A DNA stretch of 64,000 bases from Nicotiana tabacum. Its lineage: Eukaryota; Streptophyta; Magnoliopsida; Solanales; Solanaceae. Both the position numbers and the translations under genes were made by a program. This document shows, one piece after another, positions 54,781 through 64,000 of the stretch. Under the pieces are notes generated by a model, which did no database searches, was not told the origin of the DNA, and saw nothing but the letters and a program-made list of their open reading frames with translations. Position 1 is the first letter of the stretch. Each line of letters opens with the position of its first letter. The DNA lies in the NCBI RefSeq assembly GCF_000715075.1, contig NC_134096.1, positions 40,311,804 through 40,375,803 of the forward strand, written 5' to 3'.

Positions 54781-56194
54781 AACTTTTCACACAATTTCTC
54801 TTTTGATTTTCTTTTTTCTCTCCCCCTAATTGTGGGAAATTTGTTTCATCAAATCGACAATCTGCAAATCGAGCAGTAAATAAATCTCCCGTCAATGGTT
54901 CAAGATAGCGAATAATAGAGGGTGATTCAAACCCAATATATATTCCTAACCTTCTTTGGGGGCCCATCTTACTGCGCTGCGGTGGTGCTACTGGCACATA
55001 TACAGCACATCCAAAAATTCGTAGATGGGCAATATTTGGTTCATGACCAAAAACTAATTGTGACGGAGAATATTTATTATAATGTGTTGGTCTGAGACAG
55101 ATAAGTGATGCTGCGTGCAAGATAGCATGGCCCCAAACAGTAGTGGGCAATTTTGTTTTCATAAGTAGTGGTCTTGCTATCAATTGCAGTTGTTTAATAA
55201 ATGACTCTGCAAGGCCATTTTGAGTATGAACATAAACTACCGAATGTTCAACTTTTATTCCAACTGATAGACAGTAATCATCAAAAGCTTAAGATGAGAA
55301 TTCTCCAGCATTATCAAGACGAATAGCCTTTATAGGATAATCTGAAAATTGTGCCCTTAATCGAATTATTTGGGCTAATAACTTTGCAAACGCCAGGTTG
55401 CGAGATGATAATAGGCACACATGAAACCATCTTGAAGATGCATCTATTAGGACCATAAAATATCTAAACAACCCACTTGGTGGGTGAATAGGTCCACATA
55501 TATCCCCATGTATACGTTCTAAGAAGGTAGGGGACTCAATGCCAACCTTCATTGGTGATGGTCTAGTGATCATTTTGCCTTGATAACAAGCATCACAAGA
55601 AAATTCATTATTTGTAAGAATCTTCAGGTTCTTTAATGGATGCCCACTCGAATTTTCAGTAATTCGTCTCATCATTATTGATCCAGGATGGCCCAAACGG
55701 CCATGCCAAAGCACAAAAGTATTTGAATCAGTAAACTTCTGGTTTACGATAGAGTGTGATTCAACTGTACTAATCTTTGAATAATATAAGCCAGAAGATA
55801 AAGTTGGTAACTTTTCTACAATGCATTTCTGGCCAGAAATATTCTTTGTAATACAAAGATATTCCACATTCATTTCATCTATTGTCTCAACATGATACCC
55901 ATTTCGGCGGATATCTATAAAACTCAACAAGTTTCTTCGGGACTTGGAGGAGTACAATGCATTGTCGATAATAAGTTTTGTTCCCTTAGACAGAAATACA
56001 ATAGCTCTTCCGGAGCCTTCAATCAAACTTATATTACCAGAAATTGTAGAAACATTTGCTTTTTCCTTATGCAAATAAGAAAAGTATTTCTGATCTTTGA
56101 ATATGGCATGAGTTGTTTCACTATCAACTACACAAATATCTTCATGATTGGTCTTTGATCCAAACATAATTTGATGATTATCCATATTCTTCAA
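54761..56194 (-). pseudogene. copia protease C-terminus and integrase, two lesions
   Basis: The frame starts near 56194 with the protease (CVVDSETTHAIFKDQKYF near 56120; the family active site is D-S-G/A, here DSETTH). The integrase zinc finger has LWHGRLGHPGSIMMRRI near 55700 and CDACYQGKM near 55600. The core shows RIHGDICGPIHPPSGLFRYF near 55520 (first Asp) and IRLDNAGEFSS near 55310 (second Asp). A TAA at about 55287 follows GEFSS. The frame continues with the C-terminal part (IARPLLMKTKLPTTVWGHAI near 55160, FGCAVYVPVAPPQRSKMG near 55010). A second lesion, a frame change in an A-run near 54815, separates it from RT. Confidence 0.88.
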
Positions 56195-56310
56195 AATGAC
56201 ATAAACAAAATAAATATAATAGTAAACATTATTATCAAAACATAACTTTTATTTATGTACAACAATTACATAACCATACTATCTACTACAAATAACAAAA
56301 ATTAAAATAT
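56195..56310 (-). other. AT-rich spacer between copia gag and pol
   Basis: About 115 bp of AT-rich sequence with stops, lying between the gag stop (56311) and the protease frame. Most copia elements have one continuous Gag-Pol frame. The spacer starts just at a GTAAAT and ends near TTTTGAAG, which has the look of intron borders, but the phases do not match simply. Confidence 0.65.
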
Positions 56311-57320
56311 TTACATCTCTACAGATTCACTACCGATCACATGACTTGTTTCTCCTCCTGGGAGTGCAAAGTAATCAGCTACATCCAAATGCATGAAGTC
56401 TAAATTATCTTCAGAAATAAAATTTGCTTCAGCATTTTTCTCTGTCTTCTTCAGGGAAGCTTGATATAGCTCAACCAGGTGCTTTGGCGTACGACATGTA
56501 CGTGACCAGTGCCCTTTTCCTCCACATCTATAGCATGCATTTTCTGGCTTTGCTTCTTGCACCGCTTCATGCTTTTGCTCCTTCCTTTTCCACTGCTGGT
56601 GGTGAGGAGGGTTCCTTGGTGCATTATTATTACCATGATTAGAGTTTCCTCCCCGACCACGGCCATGACCACGACTGGGTCCATGTCCTCTTCCACGCTT
56701 AGCTTGTGGAAGTTCGTCACATTCACTTCAGGGAATGGACAAGAACCAGTAGGTCGGCTTTCATGGTTTTTCATTAATAGCCCATTATGTTGCTCGGCTA
56801 CAAGAAGATGTGAGATAAGTTCAGAATACTTTTTAAATCTCATCTCTCGATATTGCTGCTGCAGGAGCATATTCGAGGCATGAAAAGTGGTGAAAGTTTT
56901 CTCCAACATATCATGATCAGTAATATTATCACCATATAGTTTCAATTGGGAAATAATTCTGAACATAGCAGAATTATACTCACTGATAGATTTAAAATCT
57001 TGTAGCCTTAGATGAGTCCAATCATAACGTGCCTGTGGAAGAATGACCATCTTCAGGTGGTCATATCTATCTTTCAAATTACTCCATAGCATGACTGGAT
57101 CTTTAACAGTAAGATATTCCATTTTCAGGCCCTCATCAAGGTGATGGCGTAGGAATATCATTGCTTTGGCACGGTCTTGGTTTGATGCCTGATTTTTATC
57201 TTTGATGGTGTCTGCCAGACCCATCGCATCAAGATGAATTTCGGCATCAAGCACCCAAGACATGTAGCTTTTGCCCGATATATCCAGGGCTACAAACTCA
57301 AGTTTAGAAAGATTTGACAT
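56311..57320 (-). pseudogene. copia gag, one frameshift
   Basis: Capsid protein of the copia particle. The start is ATG 57320 (MSNLSKLEFVALDISGKSYM). The gag core (LWSNLKDRYDHLKMVILPQA near 57090, YNSAMFRIISQLK near 56985, LLVAEQHNGLLMKNHE near 56800) is open to about 56720. There a frameshift occurs before the Gly/Arg-rich segment. In the shifted frame a CCHC zinc knuckle (CYRCGGKGHWSRTC) follows near 56490-56530, ending at a TAA at 56311. Apart from the shift it is well preserved. Confidence 0.92.
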
Positions 57321-57376
57321 TATTTAGAAAAAGAAAGTTCGTACCTCTGATACTTTCAAAGTATTTGCTCGAGATG

Positions 57377-57398
57377 GCAGAGTCTCGTGCTGATAACG
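57377..57398 (-). promoter_or_regulatory. copia primer-binding region
   Basis: On the minus strand CGTTATCAGCACGAGACTCT follows the 5' LTR. It does not match the initiator tRNA-Met 3' end (TGGTATCAGAGC) seen in the gypsy elements, so it either uses another tRNA or an internal tRNA segment as primer. Confidence 0.6.
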
Positions 57399-57884
57399 TG
57401 TTATAAAATAAAGAGTGTAAAGTAAAGACAAGTATAGAGAGAAACTGATATATTATTCAACTTCAAACTTATGTACATAATGAACTGAATTCTCCTCTAT
57501 TTATAGAAGAAAGGAAGCTGCTGTGTAAGCTGCTACTGCAAGCTGCTGTGTAAGCTGCTACTGCAAGCTGCTGTGTAAGCTGCTACTGCAAGCTGCTGTG
57601 TAACATAATGAACTGAATTCTCCTCTATTTATAGAAGAAAGGAAGCTGCTGTGTAAGCTGCTGCTCTAAACTGTTGTGCCAGATATAGATAATCTTCTAT
57701 CATGGGTAATATTTATCCATAGCGGAGTACCGAAAGGATAAGCTTCTTCAGGAGGCTTATTTCCAATAGAGTACTAAATAGATAAATATATTTATGGCGG
57801 AGTCTCATATGGATAAACTTCTTCAGGAAGCTTATTTACAACGGAGTACTAAATGAGCATCCATAATATAATATATTCATAACA
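57399..57884 (-). repeat. 5' LTR of the copia element, with duplicated promoter segment
   Basis: A 486-bp LTR, 68 bp longer than its partner. On the minus strand it begins TGTTATGAATATATT at 57884. Two TATA boxes (CTATAAATAG) are present at 57625-57634 and 57496-57505, because a segment containing CATAATGAACTGAATTCTCC occurs twice (57470-57530 and 57604-57660). Between them are 25-bp tandem repeats of the AAGCTGCTGTGT type. Confidence 0.92.
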
Positions 57885-58989
57885 TAATTCAGTTTTTTTT
57901 TTAATTTTTACCGTTATTCTAATAAATGGGCAGAGACTTAATGTAGTATAAACAAGAATGATAATCAGTCGACATCAAAGACTAAATAAGAATAACTTAA
58001 TAAATTATCATTTTGATGAGTGTTAATGACTAAACCCCCTTAAACAATCCCCTTTTTTTGAGTTTCATAGTTAAATTTCTCATGTTTCGTTACACTCTAT
58101 ACTATAATTTTCCATGGCTAAAATACCCTAACCCAATATTATATGGTGCCTGAGGCGTACTCTACAAAAATACAAAAACTCTAAGTGGCAGGACATGTGC
58201 CAATTAATTTTTTCACATGTCATTAAATCTAAATAAAAAATAAGTTTAAACTTCAATTTCAATATCATTTTGAACTATAAATCAAGGTAAAAAAGAGAAG
58301 TGACGGATATCTTTTTACCAATTCGGTGAGAACCATTGCTGCTAATCCTCAACAAACATTGTAGTTCATCCTTCAGAAGATGTGAGTTTTAAAAATACTA
58401 AAGGAAATTAAGGAAAAGGTATTCAATAAGGTGTCTTGATAAAATTAGGGTTTTATGAAAGAAGAAAAAGAAAAGAGAACAAAGAGATAAAAAAAAGGTT
58501 TCGGATAACTACACTGAAGAGCTGTTCAGAAATGAAAAGTATAGACACAAAAAGGATGAAGAGAAGCTTAATTTACGCTATAGAAAAAAAAGAAATGAAT
58601 AGAAGAAAAAAGAAACAACAAAAAAATAAGAAAATTTTATTTTATTTACCTCCTGAATTTGCCGTTATAAAAAGACATGTGGATGGCTAATTAAAGTTTT
58701 CACACGCCTCTGAGCTCCCGTTTGGACATAGATTTTTATTTTTGTTATTCTTTTCTAAAAAAATCTGAAAATATTATTTGTTCATAGAATTTGATCAATT
58801 TTGAAAGAATTTGAAAAAATAAATTCAAGTCTCGAAAACTCAAATCATTTTTGGGTGAAAGCATTATAGCCTAATTATCATACATAACTATTATTTGCCT
58901 GATTACCATTTGTAGATACCGTTCAATTGTTACCAGCTTATCACTTGTATTCAGATGCGCAACGAATACAACATGTGTCAACTGTATTC
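57885..58989. other. AT-rich non-coding stretch
   Basis: No gene is supported. A lysine-rich frame at 58436-58690 is low complexity from A-rich DNA. The segment from 58716 (GAGCTCCCGTTTGGACATAG) resembles a dispersed solanaceous repeat end, possibly a decayed MITE, but no second end was found. Confidence 0.55.
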
Positions 58990-61793
58990 TGTCACGGCCC
59001 AATTCTCACTATAGGCCGTGATGGCGCCCAGCGTCGCCGTTAGGCAAGTCAGTGATGAATTAATCCAATTAATTATTCATTTTATTATTTTTACAATTTT
59101 TGTTTTATTAATTAAGGATATTAATGCGTAGAAAATCGTGGATATATAAAATATTAATAAGCATTAAAAGGAAATGGTGACAACATTAAGCAAAGCATAA
59201 CATCTACTAAAATTTTTCAAAACTCGGTGTCACAAGTGCACGAGCAATCTGGTAGAATATACAAACCACTACAGCTACTGTCTGAAAAGAAATAGACAAA
59301 AAAGAAATATAACAGAAAGGAGACTCTGAGTGCTATAGATCGGCATGATAAATAGCTCACTACTAGATCTCCGGATAACGGGGATGCACACCCGAATGGC
59401 CACCAGATGTACCTGCCTCAGTACATACACAATTAGTGTAGAAGTGTAGCATGAGTACGTAAATCAACGCGGACCTAGTAAGTATCTAGTCTAACCTCAA
59501 AGTAGTAGTAACAAGGGGTCAACATCAACACATATTAGTGATCAATAAATAAAGTACAAGAGTTATAATTAGGCATGAAATATAATAGTAACAATAGAAT
59601 AAGAAACGGTAAATAACATGATCTTTTAACACAATGATAGTTTAAAATCCCCAAATATCATGGGCTATCTCAACAAATAAGAACCATCAAGTAAATATCA
59701 AATCTCAAGTCAAGAATGAAATATCATGTATATTCGGACTCCTAGCGATATTACGCACGAGTTATACCGAAGTCGTACAGCCCGATCCATAATAATCGTG
59801 TACATACACTATCGAGGTCGTACAACCCGATCCATAGATGCATATCAAATATATTGCCGAGGCGTACTGCCCGATCCACATGAATAGAGAATTTTTTTGA
59901 TCTACGGGTGATACAATTACAACACAAGGATGTGCACATAAAGAAAGCATAACTTTTACCAACAATCAAGTATTCCGCCAAAACTCAAGGTAATTAAACT
60001 AGGCCTAACATAATCCCTAATAAAATTTCAATTATAAATTTAAGTAATTAAACCAACAAGTTGAGTTCAAATAGTACAAATATTGCATGATAAAGTCCTA
60101 AGTCTATCCGAACATAAACATGCTTTTAGCTACGTACGGACTCTCATCACTTCGTGCGTGCGTAACACCCATATCAAGTAGCAAATAACAACTTAAGCAC
60201 CTACAGGATAATTCCCTCTTACAAGATTAGGCAAGAGACTTACCTCGCTTCCCAGTTCACTACACGGCTCTCCAACCTCCCTAATTGCCTCAAATTGATG
60301 CCGAGCAATGTGAAACTTAGCCAAAGGTTGTACAAACTAATCAATATATGCCCAAAGTTCATAATTTAACTATTAAAGTAATTTCTCAACCCAATTTGGA
60401 AATTTCATAAAAGTCACTCTAGGGCCCACGTGCCCGGGTTCCAAAAAGTTTCGTAGATAAATATTACCCATGACCTTACGAACTCAAATAAATAATTTCA
60501 ACCCAATTATAACATCAATTTCATGGCCAAATCCATTTTTACCAAACCCTAGGTTTTCTATCAAAGTCCTATAATTTCCACAGTTTTTATGTAAATATCT
60601 ACCCATAAATCATGTATTAAACTAACATTATGTATAAATTACTCACCTTAAGATGCTAGGTGAAAATCCCTCTCCAAGGAGCTCTAAAATCGGCCAAGAG
60701 ATGTGAGAAATGAAGAAAATGAGCCTATGTACCGTGTCTTAAAATATTTCTGCCTAGTGATCCTTCTTCGCGATCGCGGAAGTCCACTCGCGATCGCGAA
60801 GGAAACACCTTCCAACACCCAAAAAAAGCCTCTTCGCGAATATGACCAGGCCTTCGCGATCACGAAGGTCAACCTGACCAACCCTTCACGAATGCGGACA
60901 GCCCTTCACGAACGCGAAGACCAACGGCCTAGCCTCCCAGGCCCAACCCCCCTTATACGCGAAAGCAAGTATGATGTCGCGAAAGCGTAGAACACTAGCC
61001 CTTAAGATCTGTGATCGCAAGCCTGCTCCTCCAGCCCAATTCCGTCAACGCGAATGCGAGGCTTCCTCCGTGTTCTCGAAGAAGGAAACCAGTAGCAGAA
61101 ATTCAACAATTTTGGACTTAACTCCGGGTGGTCCAAAATACACACGAGCCACCCGGGATCCCTTCCAAATGTACCAACAAGTTCATAAACATAATCCGAA
61201 CATGCTTGAAGCGTCATAACACTTAAAACAATATCGAAACTAAGAATCACACATGAAAACCAAATTAACCAACCTTTGACCTTCAAACATCTTCAACTAG
61301 CTTCGAATATGACGAATCATACTTAGACAACTCAGAATAACACCAAATTTTATGCACAGTTCACAAATCACCATACGAACCTATTCCTAGGCTCGGAATC
61401 TTAAACGGACATCGATAACACCAAAGTCTACTTCAACACAAATTTAAGAAACTTTAAAACCTTCAAGGCGCCAATATTTAACAATAAGCGCTGAAACGCT
61501 CCCGGATCACCTGAATCTCGATACGAACACATGCTCGAGTCCAGAATTATCATACGAACCTGTTGAAACCTTCAAATCTCGGTTCTGAGGTTGTTTACTC
61601 AAAGTGTTGACTAAAGTCAAACTTGGCCACCTTATGCCACTATTATGGAACTAAGTGTTTCGAATTCAACCCGAACCCTTTCAAAACCAAACCAATCATC
61701 CCCGCAAGTCATAAAACAGTAAAAGTACATATGAGGAGTATTAAAAAGTGGAATGGGGATCTATAAAGCAAAACGACTTGTTAGATAGTTACA
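58990..61793 (-). repeat. 3' LTR of gypsy element E
   Basis: A 2804-bp LTR. On the minus strand it begins TGTAACTATCTAACAAG at 61793, directly after a polypurine tract, and ends GGGCCGTGACA at 58990. The segment 60760-61070 contains CGCGATCGCG palindromes (60769-60778 and 60789-60798, exactly 20 bp apart) and related CTTCGCGAAN forms. Another internal repeat is the phrase GTACNACCCGATCCATA three times at 59770-59880, about 48-52 bp apart. Confidence 0.88.
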
Positions 61794-61810
61794 TTCTCCA
61801 CCTCTTAAAC
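61794..61810 (-). promoter_or_regulatory. polypurine tract of gypsy element E
   Basis: On the minus strand AAGAGGTGGAGAA directly precedes the LTR start TGTAAC. Confidence 0.9.
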
Positions 61811-62736
61811 AAATATTCGTCCTCGAACGGGTCTAGAATCATACCTGGAGTGTCGTATAAGTGTGGATATCTGCTCTGCATGTCCTACGGAGTCTCCCAA
61901 GTCGCCTCATCGACTGATTAACCCTCCACTGGACATTTAGCGCTGAAATCTTCATAGACCTCAATTGGCGGGCCTGCTTGTCAACAATAGCAACTGGCTC
62001 CTCCTCATAACCCAAACTCTCATCTAGCTAAAATGAGCTATAATCTAACACATGGGACCTGTCGACATGGTACCTCCGGAGCATAGACATGTGGAAAATT
62101 GGATGAACTCCCCATAGGCTGGGAGGCAAAGCAAGCCTATATGCAACCTCTCCAACTCTCTCCAATACCTCGAATGGACCGATGGACCTCGGACTCAGCT
62201 TGCCCCTCTTTCCAAACCTCATGATACCCTTCATAGACGAGACTTTCAAGAGAACCTTCTCGCATACCATAAATGATAAATCACGTGTTTTCTGATCCGT
62301 ATAACTCTCCTGCTTGGAATGAGCTGTGCGAAGTCACTCCTGTATCAACTTTACCTTATCCAAGGCATCCTTTACCAAATCAATACCATATAACCTAGCC
62401 TCATCGGGCTCATACCAACCGATGGGGGAACGACATCGCCAACCGTACAAGGCCTCAAATGAAGACATCTCGATGTTGGACTGATAACTGTTGTTACAAG
62501 CAAACTCAGCCAAAATTAAGAATCCACCCCACTGCCCTCCAAAGTTAATCACGTATGCTCTAAGCATATCCTCTAGAATCTGAATTGTCCGCGCCGACTA
62601 CCCGTCGGTCTGCGGATGAAAGGTTGTGCTGAGCTCTACCCGGGAACCCAACTCACTCTGTACTGCTCTCCAAAAGTGGGAAGTGAACTGAGGGACTATA
62701 TCTGAAATGATGAAAATAGGCACACCATACCAACGG
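61811..62736 (-). pseudogene. gypsy E integrase and chromodomain fragment
   Basis: The end of pol of a Tekay-like chromovirus. The integrase core C-terminal part (LAEFACNNSYQSNIEMSSFE, WRCRSPIGWYEPDEA) is at 62334-62567. The C-terminal fold ([31 protein letters not shown]) is at 62028-62270. The chromodomain near 61870-62020 (EEEPVAIVDKQARQLRS, VQWRV) is interrupted by a frame change. At 62737 the gene is cut by RTE copy 3. The rest of pol would lie beyond the LINE, outside the window. Confidence 0.85.
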
Positions 62737-64000
62737 ACAACAACAACAACAACATACCCAGTAATATCCCACACCGTAGGGTCTGGGGAGGGTAGTGTGT
62801 ACGCATACCTTACCCCTACCTTGTGAGGATAGAGAGGTTGTTTCTAATAGACCCTCGACTTAGGAAAGCATAAGCACCACATTAATGAAAATATAGACAA
62901 GAAGGGACAGTACCAAGCAGCCATATAAAAGCATAATAAAAACAACCAGATAGTAAGGTGATGAACAATGAAAGAAATAACGGTTAGTCATAAAAACCTA
63001 CTACCAACAGAAAGCGAGACTGCGTGTCAATACTCCTGTTATGAACACTCTAGACTACCTACTCTACTACCCTAATCCTCGACCTTCATACCTTCCTATC
63101 AAGGGTCATGTCCTCGGTCAGCTGAAGCTGCACTATGTCTTGCCTAATCACCTCTCCCCACCTCTTCTTTGGCCTACCTCTACCTCTCCCTCTCCGTAGG
63201 CCCTCCAATGTCAACCTCTCACACCTCCTCACCGGGGCATCTGTGCTCCTCCTCCTCACATAACCAAACCACCTAAGTCGCGTTTCCCACATCTTTTCCT
63301 CAATAGGGTCCACACCCACCTTGTCACGAATAACCTCATTTCTGATCATATCTAACCGGTGTGCCCGCACATCCATCTCAACATCCTCATCTCTACTACC
63401 TTCATTTTCTGGACATGAGCAATCTTGACTGGCCAACACTCAGCCCCATACAACATCGTTGGTCTGACTACCGCTCTATAGAACTTAACCTTAAGTTTCG
63501 ATGGTACCTTATTATCACACAAAATAGCGGAAGCAAGTCTCCATTTCATCCATCCTGCCCTAATACGATGTGTGACATCTTCATCAATCTCCCCATCCCC
63601 CTGAATAATAGACCCAAGGTACTTAAAACTCTCTCTCCTAGGGATGACCTGCGAGTCCAGCCTTACCTTCAATTCCCCTCCTTAAGTCTCGCCACTGAAC
63701 TTACACTCCAAGTATTCTGTCTTGGTCTTGCTCAACTTGAAACCTTTAGATTCCAGGGTCTGCCTCCATACCTCTAATTGCACGCTCACACCATCTCGCG
63801 TCTCTTCAATCAATACAATATCATTTTCAAATAACATGCACCACGGCACATCCCCTTGGATGTGGCGCGTTAGTACATCCATCACCAGAGCAAACAAAAA
63901 AGGGCTGAGTGCCAAACCCTGATGCACCCCCATCATCACCGAAAATTGGTCCGAGTCCCCACCCACCGTCCTCACTCGGGTATTTACTCCATCATACATG
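62737..64000 (-). mobile_element. RTE-type LINE, copy 3, runs off the window
   Basis: A minus-strand RTE LINE inserted in gypsy E integrase. The (GTT)n tail (ACAACAACAACAACAAC) is at 62737-62753. The 3' UTR with the GGGGAGGGTAGTGTGTACGC segment runs to about 63060, then ORF2 fills the rest and continues past 64000. It is longer than copy 2; its 5' end and target duplication cannot be seen. Confidence 0.9.
63086..64000 (-). pseudogene. RTE LINE ORF2, partial, broken
   Basis: RT of the LINE. Visible blocks are [20 protein letters not shown] near 63990, [18 protein letters not shown] near 63920 and [13 protein letters not shown] near 63830. The catalytic box reads FEND where FADD is expected, so one of the two metal-binding aspartates is replaced by Asn. 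A stop after CKFSGE and frame changes near 63680 and 63360 follow. The C-terminal block ([20 protein letters not shown] near 63150) is well preserved. Confidence 0.88.

Larger units (their letters stand above)
52036..57884 (-). mobile_element. Ty1/copia element, nearly complete and young
   Basis: A minus-strand element of 5849 bp: 5' LTR (57399-57884), gag, AT-rich spacer, protease-integrase, RT-RNase H, polypurine tract and 3' LTR (52036-52453). The order PR-IN-RT-RH defines copia. Flanking pentamers GAATT (52031-52035) and TAATT (57885-57889) form an imperfect target duplication. Apart from repeat-number changes the LTRs differ at only about four positions, so the insertion is recent. Even so, gag has one frameshift and integrase one stop and one frameshift. 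Confidence 0.93.

Noticed and set aside
58436..58690. Lysine-rich plus-strand frame
   Set aside because: Low-complexity A-rich DNA; no conserved motif.

Overview
The window is repeat-dominated plant nuclear DNA, most likely from a Solanaceae genome and plausibly Nicotiana. That inference rests on RTE-type LINEs whose 3' ends resemble the solanaceous TS SINE, Tekay-type chromovirus LTRs, an Au-type SINE fragment, a Stowaway-type MITE, and a broken endogenous pararetrovirus of the tobacco vein clearing virus kind. I found no host protein-coding gene, tRNA, rRNA or CRISPR array. Nearly every coding segment belongs to a transposable element and most are broken.

Layout. 1-4125 is non-coding with an Au-SINE remnant and diverged internal duplications. 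4126-6059 and 7317-8273 are two 5'-truncated RTE LINEs on the minus strand; the second has a perfect 18-bp target-site duplication. A Stowaway-like MITE follows at 8306-8521. About 8930-16089 is the 3' part of a minus-strand Tekay-like Ty3/gypsy element (A). 16090-20668 is an endogenous pararetrovirus block whose RT part points left and whose movement-protein, coat and protease part points right. It is flanked by direct copies of about 280 bp of gypsy gag. 20669-22336 holds two more minus-strand fragments of the same gypsy family (B and C). 22337-28096 is a plus-strand LTR (2.39 kb) with a tRNA-Met primer site and a 3.35-kb purine-rich internal domain without genes, that is, a LARD-like element.

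28097-50386 is a large plus-strand Athila-type element: truncated 5' LTR, gag, pol, spacer, env-position ORF, and a complete 3' LTR of 1509 bp. Its third ORF is split by a nested plus-strand Tekay-like element (D, 36849-46552). The Athila 3' LTR itself lies inside a minus-strand Tekay LTR fragment ending at 51148. 52036-57884 is a nearly complete, young minus-strand Ty1/copia element. 58990-62736 is a minus-strand Tekay element end (E), interrupted by a third RTE LINE that runs off the window.

The gag, protease, RT, RNase H and integrase pieces are parts of separate retroelements, not one pathway. The sequence instead records nesting: LINE into gypsy, pararetrovirus within gypsy gag, gypsy D into Athila, Athila into a gypsy LTR. 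The most unusual signal is an array of GC-rich palindromes (TGCGGCCGCA alternating with TGCGGWCCGCA and decayed forms) repeated every 20-21 bp, about two DNA turns. It occurs in the Athila spacer and Athila LTR, and related spaced palindromes occur in three different gypsy LTR families. I did not identify a new defence or metabolic system.
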